DNA of 64,000 bases, taken from the NCBI GenBank assembly GCA_014529385.2, contig CM043968.1, forward strand, positions 2,603,501 through 2,667,500. The letters are read 5' to 3'. Origin of the DNA: Adiantum capillus-veneris (lineage: Eukaryota > Streptophyta > Polypodiopsida > Polypodiales > Pteridaceae). The position numbers were made by a program, and so were the translations under genes. The notes under the pieces were generated by a model that saw only the letters and a program-made list of their open reading frames with translations, did not search any database and had not been told where the DNA came from. How positions within the stretch are numbered: position 1 is the stretch's first letter; each line of letters opens with the position of its first letter. Below, in pieces: positions 1-9,099 of this stretch.

Positions 1-588
1 CCACATAGCGTCAACTTGTTTGTTGTCATGGTTGCTCAAAAATCTTCTGGCTTTTGCTCCACCCATTGAAACATCTTTCAAAACATCACCCGCTCCTTTT
101 GAAAGAGTAGGATCTTTTTTTAGATGTACTTAACCACCATGAAAACCCATTCGAGAGAGCAAAGCTTCGCATTTTCCTATGCACTCGTCTGCAAGTTTAC
201 TTGGCTTAATAAACTATGCATAATCAAGATGTCGTCAAAGCAATTTGTCCAAGATTCTAGTCTCTGCATGCATTGTACATATATGTACATTTTTTAAATC
301 TATTGTTAGAATTGATCCCAAATCATAGAAGATGATGGGTAGTCGATGACGTTCACACTATTTCTCGATGGTGGTTTTCCAACCTCGTGTTCTGCAAGCC
401 ATCCTTTTGTTCCAGTGCTTGCCATGCAATACAAACATGGATACTCGGTATTGGCACCTCCACATACACCAAACATGCACTTCAGTGCTTTTAGGTCAGC
501 ACTCAAGTGCCATTCTACAATAAAGTCATCCATGCCATCTACACGGAGTCGTTCACCTACATTTTGGTCCTATATAACAGAAGGGATA
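1..588 (-). pseudogene. Truncated copy of an unassigned mobile-element protein (repeat A, copy 1)
   Basis: Nearly identical to 9315-9903. The best reading frame is on the minus strand (533 down to 306, 75 residues). It contains WHLSADLKALKCMF followed by a CLYC Cys pair. From memory this resembles a WKFL...CIWC block in uncharacterised repetitive-element proteins of invertebrates; I cannot assign a family. Further down the minus strand (about 245-40) coding-like residues continue in other frames with stops, including CTMHAEIRILDKLL and AKARRFLSKHD. The copy is cut by the window edge on one side and by LTR sequence at about 588 on the other. It is a fossil fragment, not a working gene. Confidence 0.55.
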
Positions 589-684
589 TACTCACATACA
601 CACTCACTCCACATTCATTTGCAAACCCATTCTCACTTGGTGAAAGTTAGGGGAATTCTAAAAGAGCACATGGGAATTCTCCTA
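586..684 (+). repeat. Scrambled LTR pieces at the 5' edge of element 1
   Basis: 586-642 matches 8254-8310 of the 3' LTR. It is followed directly by about 30 bases matching a different part of the LTR (near 7925-7952), and then by a second start of that same part at 685. The order differs from the LTR itself. The junction with repeat A at about 588 shares the short word GGATAT with both parents, which suggests microhomology-driven joining or template switching. Confidence 0.6.
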
Positions 685-1702
685 TGCATAAAAATCTCAA
701 AGTTAGGGGAATTCTAAAAGAGCACATGGGACACATGTCAGACTCTCACTAAGCTTAACCACATGGTGTGCTTGAATGCTATTGGTTGTGCTAAAGATGG
801 GTCCAATGAGCTTCTACTTCCATCTAACAAATATCTAGATATTTTCAAGCTCTCTCTGTCTAAGGGATAAGGAGGACACTCGTCAAAAGACTGCCCATGT
901 ACTTGATTGCATGCTGCATGTGATTGGCTAGGGAGAGAGGGGTCCAATGAGCTTGCAACATGCAGAAAGGTCACCACTCGCCCAAAGGAAGGAGGGGGGG
1001 TGCTATAGGGATATACTCCACACACACACACTCACACTCATTTTCAAACCCATTCTCACTTGGTGAAAGTTGAGGAACACGACCTCCTTCTCCAAGCTTT
1101 TGAGAGTGAAAGCCTACACCAACACTCTTGGCTATCGAATGCAAATCCAACCAAGAGTCATGATTCAATGCTTAAGCTTGCCATCCTCTCCATCTTCATT
1201 ACTATTCTATTATGTATACTAGCAAGAAGAGTAATGATAAGTGAAGAACTATTTCTTTCTCCTATTGAATGTTTCTTCTTCCTCTTCCTTATCCTCATTC
1301 TTGGCTAGCTCTCTCCACCTTCGAAGGTGTTTGAGGCCTTGGGATAGTTAATGCTTTCTTCAAGTTTATGTTATGCTTGTGATGCATGAAGCTTTCCATC
1401 TTCATTGCATCACCTAGGTTATAAGGAACACAAAGATTATATTGTAGCAAGTCTCTCTTGATGGGAGAAACTATAACACAAATGCCTATTGGAGGGGGGA
1501 CCAGCTCCATATGAATTCGGTCCTCAACTATTGTCATGTTCTCTAAACTCTCTCTCTTGCAAAAGTATTGTTCATGCCAAGTTAACTAAGTACCATGTTT
1601 ATGTTGCTATCATCAATTAAGTTCATCCGCTATGCTCACAAAGAATCTCTCAAAAGTGCTTTACCTAATTTACTAATTCTGCTACTCTCAAAGTTCATTA
1701 CA
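685..1702 (+). repeat. 5' LTR of Ty3 element 1, truncated
   Basis: Aligns over its whole length with 7907-8972. It ends TTACA directly before a primer-binding site. About 650 bases present at the start of the 3' LTR (7255-7903) are missing here. The copies differ by many substitutions and small indels, so the insertion is old. Confidence 0.8.
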
Positions 1703-1703
1703 T

Positions 1704-1715
1704 TGGTATCAAAGC
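1704..1715 (+). other. Primer-binding site, initiator tRNA-Met type
   Basis: TGGTATCAAAGC, one base different from the usual plant TGGTATCAGAGC, lying one base after the 5' LTR end. It fixes the LTR boundary and the plus orientation. Confidence 0.85.
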
Positions 1716-2074
1716 ATTTGGTTTCTCTTTTCATGCTTAAGAAGAAAGGTCCTTAAGTAGCCTATTAATGGTTGTTTTTGTTAATTATATTAGGGTAAGT
1801 GGGTATGGGATCTATTTTCAGTTTTGTTGAGCCCACTATGTGGGATATGGTGCACACCTCGGGAGCTTTGGTCTTAATAATGGACTCTTTTTAGACTTGC
1901 CTATGGCTTTACCATTATTGAGTCATAAGAAGTCCGAAAGGAGCTATCCCTCGACAACTTTTCTATGTTAGACTCACTCCACTACTCTCTATAATTAACC
2001 AATTCGAGCCGTAGGTGTAGATACTTAAGTGCCTTTTTTCAAAGGCTAAGAGGAGTAGCAACTAAGGTTTTGAA

Positions 2075-3955
2075 TTGCCAAAGCATACACTAAGTAAACA
2101 CATAAGTTTAATTAGTATGGCTGACAATAACCAAGAGAGGAGAATGAATATTGATAACTTTGATTTTGCACATGAAGGTGCCAATGATGATGCCCCCATG
2201 TTTGTTAATTATTTTGTCACTAGGTTTCGACAAGCTATGGGCAACCCCACTTTGCAAGCCAAAGTTACTCAACAACTTTGTGCTTATGGGATTTCCTTTC
2301 CTCTCCAAGAGGAGAGAGAGCTTACTAGGCCTCTGGAAGAGACCCCCAAAAGAAGACTCTCTCCCATACGAGAGGAGGAATCCAAAGATCAAGAAAGCAA
2401 TGAATCCCTAAATTCCTCTGAAGATGTGGCTCCACAAAGAAGGAGGACTAAACGATCGCCAACTCCTCCCAAGAGGAAACGGTTAATAACCCATAGTCCT
2501 TCTCCTCGTCACTCCAAAAGGGAAGAGAGGAAACCAAGGAAGAAAAGGGCAAGAAAGAGGTCACCCTTTTCTCCTTCTTCTTCACCTTCCTCCTCTAGCG
2601 ATGAAAGCTATGGCTATTCTCCTAGAGAATATAAGAGGGGAGGACATCGCAAATCTTACCCTGCATGGCGAAGGTCACAAAATCTCAAGAAGTTCAAAGA
2701 GGGAGGAAAGAGTATCTCTTTTCTCACCTATGATGGCACCTTTGGTGCTACCGACAAAGTATTGGCCTTCATCCAACAATTTGATGCGGCCTTTGGAGGC
2801 GAGGGCTTCACTGAGTCCTCCAAGCTACGCCATGTAGCTATGCACTTCCAAAAATTAGCTCGTCAATCGTGGGCTAGCCTTCGAAGCAATGGCGAAGCCC
2901 CAAAGACATGGAAAACTCTACAAGTTTCCATCATGAAGCAATTTCTTGCAAGTGATACAAAGGACAAAGTGCTCACCGAATGGCGGAGTTTAAGACTTAT
3001 CTCTCACGAGTCTATCCACAAATACGTGGACAAGTTTTGGGATTTACATCTCAAGGCTACTGTCTTTCAAAAGATAGACTTTGCTGAGCAAAAACAACAA
3101 TTTTGTGTGGGATTACCTGAAGAGATGGCCGAGTATGTCAACTCTCAACGGCCTGACTCTATCAGCGAAGTAATCCACCATACCATGGTTGCTTCACACA
3201 TCAATTTACAACAAAGGGTTAGACAGAATGTCAAACCCATGGAAAATAAAGAAAAAAGTGATGCAAAGGGAAAAATTAATACCCAAAATTTTTCCCACGG
3301 CCATTCCAACAACAACAACAACAATCGGTCAAAGGAGAAAGGAGTTTACAAAGGTAAAAATAAAGTCTCTCCTGAAGAGCTTGAAACTTTTCGCAAGGAT
3401 CACAAATGTTTTAAGTGTGGGGAGGAAGGACATGACTATCGTTCTTGCCCCAAAAAAATTGCTCGCAATGAGACTCCTAGAGCTTCCACTATCAAAGCTC
3501 CAAAAGAGGATACTCATTGCAAAGGGTCACCTCTCTCCTATGCTTGGGGAAAGGTAAGGGAGCATGATGCTTTCATCTTGTTTGACCCTGGTTCTACTCT
3601 CAACTTCATATCAATGGAGTTGGACCCCAAGTTGGGCATTCAAGCTTTTGAGATGGGAGATGTTGTAACAGCCGATGCCGCTTTCAAGGGACAACAAGCC
3701 TCCATTACTCCCTTGATTGGGAAGTTGAGGCTTCATGTCCAAAGCTATGTCAACAAAGAAGACTTCTTCATCTCTCCTCTCCAACATGAGGATGCTATCC
3801 TAGGGATACCATGGTTCAACCGCATGGCTGCCAACATGAAGTTCCCTGAAAGGAGAATCTACTTCACCTACAGGGGAAAGAATATGTATATAAATGCTAA
3901 TGATTCTGGTCGTACTATACCACTTGTAAATCCACTGCCCTTGATAAATCAATGA
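2075..3955 (+). CDS. gag-PR: Gag-protease of Ty3 element 1
   Basis: A 626-residue open frame. The Met at 2117 (MADNNQ) is a plausible alternative start, since what precedes it looks like leader. Residues about 80-200 are very rich in Ser, Arg, Lys and Glu, a basic linker. Residues about 215-375 look like the retrotransposon Gag capsid domain. A CCHC zinc knuckle, CFKCGEEGHDYRSC, lies at 445-458. The aspartic protease site is DPGST at 504-508; the Pro in place of Ser/Thr is, from memory, a variant of some plant Ty3 proteases. The frame ends in a TGA that overlaps an ATG (3952) opening the next frame. Capsid formation and polyprotein cleavage would be its roles. It is the best preserved part of the element. 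Confidence 0.85.
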   Translation: MPKHTLSKHISLISMADNNQERRMNIDNFDFAHEGANDDAPMFVNYFVTRFRQAMGNPTLQAKVTQQLCAYGISFPLQEERELTRPLEETPKRRLSPIREEESKDQESNESLNSSEDVAPQRRRTKRSPTPPKRKRLITHSPSPRHSKREERKPRKKRARKRSPFSPSSSPSSSSDESYGYSPREYKRGGHRKSYPAWRRSQNLKKFKEGGKSISFLTYDGTFGATDKVLAFIQQFDAAFGGEGFTESSKLRHVAMHFQKLARQSWASLRSNGEAPKTWKTLQVSIMKQFLASDTKDKVLTEWRSLRLISHESIHKYVDKFWDLHLKATVFQKIDFAEQKQQFCVGLPEEMAEYVNSQRPDSISEVIHHTMVASHINLQQRVRQNVKPMENKEKSDAKGKINTQNFSHGHSNNNNNNRSKEKGVYKGKNKVSPEELETFRKDHKCFKCGEEGHDYRSCPKKIARNETPRASTIKAPKEDTHCKGSPLSYAWGKVREHDAFILFDPGSTLNFISMELDPKLGIQAFEMGDVVTADAAFKGQQASITPLIGKLRLHVQSYVNKEDFFISPLQHEDAILGIPWFNRMAANMKFPERRIYFTYRGKNMYINANDSGRTIPLVNPLPLINQ

Positions 3956-5163
3956 AAAGCTCAGTTTCTACGTACATGATTTTTGTCAAAGAATCCCTAA
4001 AAGGTCCTAATGTTTCATCAAAGGTGAATGGTAGGAATCAAGAAGAGTTAGACTTGTCTAAATTTCTAAAAGGATTCCAAGATGTGTTCATTGATGATGT
4101 CCCTATGGAATTACCTCCAAAACGAGGGGATGATGACCATCGAATTGAACTCCTATCAAGAAGCTCACTGCCTAACAAACCTCCCTATCAAGTTTTACAA
4201 GCTCAACAAGAGGAGATCATGAGGCAAGTACAATAATTGGTAGACAAAGGAATGGTGAGGCCTAGCTCCTCTCTCTTTTGCTCTCCAGTCATTTTAGTAC
4301 AAAAGAAAGATGGTACATACCGCATGTGTGTGGACTATCGTGCACTAAACCATATCACTATGAAAAACAAATTTCCCATACCTCGGGTAGAAGACCTGTT
4401 TGATAAGCTACAAGGCTGTACCTACTTCAATAGGATTGACCTTAAAAGTGGCTACCATCAAATAAGGATAGTGAATGAAGATATCCAAAAGATCCCGTTT
4501 CGTACAACATTTGGCCTTTATGAATATCTAGTCATGCCTTTTGACTTGACTAATGCACCAGCTATATTCAATCGATTAATGGAGAAATTTTTTAAACCCT
4601 ACCGCAAATTCATTGGAGTGTTCTTTGATGATATCATCATCTACTCCAATTCCTTGGAGGAACACAAGCAACATCTCCAAGTGATTTTTTAAGCATTAAG
4701 GGAGAATAAACTTTTTCTCAATCAAAAGAAAAGCGAATTTTTCCTTCAAGAGATTCAATACTTAGGTCATATTATCTCTTGAGATGGTATCCGTATGGAT
4801 CCATCAAAGTTGGAGGTAACAAAAGCATGGCCTAATCCAAGGAATCTACATGAGCTAAGAAGCTTTATTGGTATGTGTGCATACTATAGACGCTTCATAG
4901 CAAAATTATCTCAAATAGCGAGACCATTACATGACTTAACAAAGAAAAGCGTTAAGTATTCATGGACTGCTAAGGAGCAAAGTGCTTTTGACAAGATCAA
5001 AGAGAAGCTTATCTCCCAACCAGTCCTTATGCTTCCAGATCTCTCGAAGCCATTTGAGGCTAATGTGATGCTTGTGGTGATTTCCTTGGAGCAGTCTTGC
5101 TTCAAGAAGGGCATGCCATATCATATGAGAGCCGAAGGCTCAACACGGATGAACGGGTCTTAG
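3952..5163 (+). pseudogene. Reverse transcriptase and start of RNase H, element 1
   Basis: One frame interrupted by stops at 4234-4236, 4690-4692 and 4780-4782. It carries the RT landmarks RMCVDYRALN, RIDLKSGYHQI, FRTTFGLYEYLVMPF and the catalytic FFDDIIIYS (F-D-D where Y-V/L-D-D is usual). The thumb and connection follow (LGHIIS, SFIGMCAYYRRFI), then the start of RNase H (DLSKPFEA). From about 5070 the protein continues in another frame, so a small indel lies there. Inactive as it stands. Confidence 0.85.
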
Positions 5164-5633
5164 GCATTTATGAGAAAGAGATGTTAGTTTTTCTACATGC
5201 CATAGACACATGGAAGCACTATCTATTGGGGACTCCATTCATCTTAGGAACAGACCATCAAAGTCTCAAGTACTTCATGATGCAAACAAAACTTTTCGAC
5301 AAACAAATGAGGTGGGCAAATTTTCTTTCACAATTTAATTTCCACGTTTCTCACTTTGTTGGTAAGCACAATCAAGTGGCTGATGCACTTCCATGACGAC
5401 CAAAAGTTAATACTGTGTCAATAGCAACTCACAATGATCTATCTTCTATGATAGATGAGTATGCTACTGACCCTGACTTTAAAGACATAATGTCAGCCCT
5501 TGCTTTGGGGAAGAAAGAGGAACCATTCACCTTGCAAGATGGTTATATTCTCCATGGCAATAGGCTATGTGTTACCCACTCCCTTCGTGAGAAAGTCATG
5601 TATGAATCCCATGCCTCCCTATGTGGGGCATAG
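5097..5633 (+). pseudogene. RNase H end and linker to integrase, element 1
   Basis: Starts in the frame shifted relative to RT. It has the RNase H landmarks AISYESRRLN, EKEMLVFLHAI, LGTDHQSLKYF and ADAL, then a stop at 5394-5396 where Ty3 elements normally read ADALSR. The same frame continues to 5633 through the integrase linker (DGYILHGNRLCV) and is then lost to a frameshift inside the zinc-binding domain. Confidence 0.8.
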
Positions 5634-6897
5634 AGGCATTCAACCTACTCTTCGAGGAGTAGAGACGTACTTTTATTGGCCTACCATGAAAGTGGACATA
5701 CAAGAGTATGTTTCAAAATGTGTAGTATGCCAAAAGACCAAGTATGATAGAGGGAAGCAACCTGGATTACTCCAGCCATTTCCAGTTCTGAATTCACCAT
5801 GGGAGAGTATATCCATGGATTTTATCTTTGGATTACCAAAATCTATCCATGGGAATACGGGAATATGGACAATAGTCAACAGGTTTAGCAAGCAAGCACA
5901 CTTTATCCCTGTTAAGAAGACTATTAAGGCACACCAAATGGCAACTCTCTTCATATCGCAGATTTTCAAACACCATGGATTGCCAACATCCATCGTGTCA
6001 AATAGAGATCCTAGAATGACCAGTAATTTCTGGAAAGGTCTCTTCGAAAATCTAGGTACAAGATTTAATTTCTCTTCGGCCTATCACCCACAAACGGATG
6101 GCCAAAGTGAGATAGCCAACCTTATGATTCTTGATCTACTAAAGATCTATGTTATAGAAGTAGATTAATGCTCACAATGGGAAAATTACTTACCTCTTGT
6201 AGAGTATGCGTATAATAATACTACCCATACTTCTATGGGAAAAGCACCGTTTGAAATCATAGAAGGAAGACCTAAAAGTCCCTTGCTACTTAAAGTACAT
6301 AAGAAGATCTTCACTGTCGATGAGTATAGCCGTGACCTACAAACATCTTTTCAAAAGATTAAGGAGACTGTATCCATCTCCCAACTAAGGCAAAAAGCTT
6401 CTGCTGACAAGCACATAAGGGCCTTAACGTTGAAAGAAAATGATTGGATCTTACTTAAGTTCCCTAAGGCACGATTGATGCAAACGACGGGCAAAAATCC
6501 TACGGGCCATCAAAAGTATTATGCTAAACTAGCAAAAAGATACTATGGTCCTTTTCAAATTTTGAATCCAATCAATGAGGTGGCTTATCAACTCAAGTTA
6601 CCTAACCATTGGCTCATACACAATGATTTTCATGTGAGCCTACTCAAGCCCTACAAAGGAGAGCCTCCAAATGAACCAATTATTGAAGACCCTCCCGAAA
6701 TCGAAGATCAAGAAGAGGTACTACAACCTGAAGCTATCCTTCAACATGAAGACATGGTACTACGACATGGTAAGATTATCCGACGGTATCTTATTAAGTT
6801 CAAAAATTATCCTTTTGAAGATGCTAGATGGATGCAAGGAATCCAGCTTAAGGATAGAATGAACCTTGTCAATGCTTATAATGCTACATTAGAGTAA
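5634..6897 (+). pseudogene. Integrase with chromodomain-like C-terminus, element 1
   Basis: Read in one frame with a stop at 6166-6168. The second half of the zinc-binding domain is CVVCQKTK. The catalytic core shows SMDFIFGLP (first Asp), IVSNRDPR (second Asp) and QSEIAN (Glu), so the triad survives. After the stop come the GKAPFEIIEG block and the GPFQILNPINEVAYQLKLP module. A C-terminal stretch, HGKIIRRYLIKFKNYPFEDARWM, keeps the Lys-Phe/Trp-Lys-x-Tyr-Pro and Trp pattern of a chromodomain. That would make element 1 a chromovirus; the match is partial. Confidence 0.8.
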
Positions 6898-7241
6898 CCA
6901 AATGTACCTGTTTCCTTTAAATGATCAATTTTTTTTTCTTATAATACTAATTATCTCTTTATTGTGCACAAATTTAAGTAGTATGCATACTAAGATTCAT
7001 GTTTGGGATGACGATGTCTCTCAAACACCATGTAGAATTTGTCACTCTACTTGGGAGGATGAAATGGACTAAAGAGCAAACATGCTTGTGGCAGCTATGT
7101 CTCCCAAGCACCAAATGGATTAGTCATCCATCTTGGTATGATGTCATAGGGTAAAAAGGGATCCTCTACCTGCTAAGACAAATTGACTAATGACTATGAC
7201 TTTATCTCTTTTACCTCATAGTCGAGGACGACTATGATTTC
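6898..7241 (+). other. Untranslated 3' internal region of element 1
   Basis: No open frame of note. It links the end of pol to the polypurine tract, as is usual for plant Ty3 elements. Confidence 0.5.
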
Positions 7242-7254
7242 AAGAGAGAGGTAA
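7242..7254 (+). other. Polypurine tract of element 1
   Basis: AAGAGAGAGGTAA lies immediately before TGTCAT, and the preceding GAGGACGACTATGATTTCA is a typical plant Ty3 lead-in. It sets the start of the 3' LTR at 7255. Confidence 0.75.
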
Positions 7255-7515
7255 TGTCATTAAATATCTAATATCTAACCAACCCAAATGATTTTCTCAT
7301 ATTAAACTGATAATTTAATATGGGATAATAAATGGGAACAAGGGTTAGAATATAGACATGTACTTACGGCTCTATCTCAACACGGGGCCAATGGTAAAGG
7401 GGCCCAAATGAGAGATGGTATGTCAAAGAGCAAGGTTAACTAATGAAGCTTAAAAGACATTAGGGTTAGCTTCATTAAAGACCTCCAATGGTTAGCGTTA
7501 AAAGTCCTTTGACCT

Positions 7516-7763
7516 TAAGCAAACTAGGGCTGAGCTTGAGGTGGGAACCTGACCTAAACTTAAGCAAGCTAGGGCTCTGCTTGAGGTGGGAACCTTAAGC
7601 AAGCTACGGCTGTGCTTGAGGTGGGAACCTTAAGCAAGCTAGGGTTATGCTTGAGGTGTGAACCCCACCTAAACTTAGGCAAGCTAGGGCTATGCTTGAG
7701 GTGGGAACCCGACCTAAACTTAAGCAAGCTAGGGTTGTGCTTGAGGTGGGAACTCCACCTAAG
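7516..7763 (+). repeat. Tandem repeat inside the 3' LTR
   Basis: Six imperfect copies of a unit built on AAGCAAGCTAGGGC then TGCTTGAGGTGGGAACC. Some copies carry an extra GACCTAAACTT spacer, so unit length alternates between about 37 and 55 bases. The open frames on both strands here are products of the repeat, not genes. Confidence 0.85.
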
Positions 7764-8221
7764 GTGCTTGTCATGCTTGATGACTAAGGTACTTGAGGTA
7801 CTTGTCACATTTAATGAGGAAGTTGCTTAAGAAGCTTCCTATGCATGGGGGGTAAGATGCTTGAGTCCTACACACTTAATGAGGAAGTTGCTTGAGAAAC
7901 TTTCTATGCATAAAAATCTCAAAGTTAGGGGAATTCTAAAAGAGCACATGGGACACAGGTCAGACTCTCATTAATCTTAACCACAAGGTGTGCTTGAATG
8001 TTATTCGTTGGGCTAAAGAGAGTCCAATGAGCTTCTACTTCCATCTATCAAATATCTAGATATTTTCAAGCTCTCTCTCTCTCTCTCTAAGGGGTAAGGA
8101 CGACACTCGTCAAAAGACTACCCATGTACTTGATTGCATGCTGCATGTGATTGGCTAGGGGGAGAGGGGTCCAATGAGCTTGCGACATGCAGAAAGGTCA
8201 CCACTCGCCCAAAGCAGGGAT

Positions 8222-8242
8222 GGGGGGGGGGGGGGGGGGGGG
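8222..8242 (+). repeat. Run of 21 G
   Basis: A pure G run in the 3' LTR where the 5' LTR (near 1003) has only seven. The length may be polymorphic or an assembly artefact. Confidence 0.9.
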
Positions 8243-9099
8243 TGTTAGGGGGATATACTCACATACACACTCACTCCACATTCATTTGCAAACTCATTCT
8301 CACTTGGTGAAAGTTGAGGAACACCACCTCATTCTCCAAGTTTATGAGAGTGAAAGCCTACACCAACACTCTTGGCTATGGAATGCAAATCCAACCAAGA
8401 TTCATGCTTCAATGCTTAAGCTTGCCATCTTCCCCATCTTCATTACTATGCTATTATGTATGCTAGCAAGAAGAGTAATGATAAGTGAGGAACTATTTCT
8501 TTCTCCTATGGAATATTTCTTCTTCCTCTTCCCTATCCTCATTCCCCGCTAGCTCTCTCCACCTTCGAAGGTGTTTGAGGCCTTGGGACTGAGGCTTGGG
8601 ATAGTTAATGATTTCTTCAAGTTTATGTTATGATTGTGATGCATGAAGCTTTCCATCTTCATTGCATCACCTAGGTTACAAGAAACACAAAGATTGTATT
8701 GTACCAAGTCTCTCTTGATGGGAGAAACTATAATACAAATGCCTATTGGAGGGGGGACTGGCTCCATATGAATCCGATCCTCAACTATTATAATGTTCTC
8801 TAAACTCTCTCTCTTGCAAAAGTATTGTTCATGCCAAGTTAACTAAGTACCATGTTTATGTTGCTACCATCAATTAAGTTCAACCGCTATGCTCACAAAG
8901 AATCTCTCAAAAGTGCTTCACCTAATTTACTAATTCCGCTACTCTCATAGTTCATAGGCAATTTCCATTACATTTTGCAAAATATGGTCCATGCAGGTAC
9001 AGAATATGCTATTTTTTTTAAAAAAAAGGTTAGTTGAACTCATAGGATGCAATGTAAAATACTATCCAAACTTTAAAAAGTAATTGAATACTAACCAAG

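Larger units (their letters stand above)
685..8972 (+). mobile_element. Ty3/gypsy LTR retrotransposon, element 1 (degenerate)
   Basis: Order is LTR, tRNA-Met primer-binding site, gag, protease, reverse transcriptase, RNase H, integrase, chromodomain-like tail, polypurine tract, LTR. Integrase after RNase H is the Ty3 order. Gag-protease is one open frame, but pol is broken by at least five in-frame stops and two or more frameshifts, so the copy cannot make a full polyprotein. A copy of repeat A lies on each side (1-588 and 9315-9903). No target duplication can be read because the 5' edge is rearranged. Confidence 0.9.
7255..8972 (+). repeat. 3' LTR of element 1 (about 1.7 kb)
   Basis: Starts TGTCATTAAATATC after the polypurine tract and ends TTACA. 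Its last 1.07 kb aligns with 685-1702; its first 650 bases have no partner on the left. It contains a tandem repeat (7516-7763), a CT run near 8071 and a 21-G run. A related LTR start occurs on the minus strand at 48145. Confidence 0.75.

Noticed and set aside
346-717. Plus-strand 123-residue frame over repeat A
   Set aside because: Shadow of the minus-strand CLYC-containing frame; it also runs across the LTR junction.
7516-7830. Regular repeats with spacers that could suggest a CRISPR-like array, and open frames across them
   Set aside because: Repeats are contiguous, imperfect and within a plant LTR; spacers are not unique. The frames are repeat artefacts.
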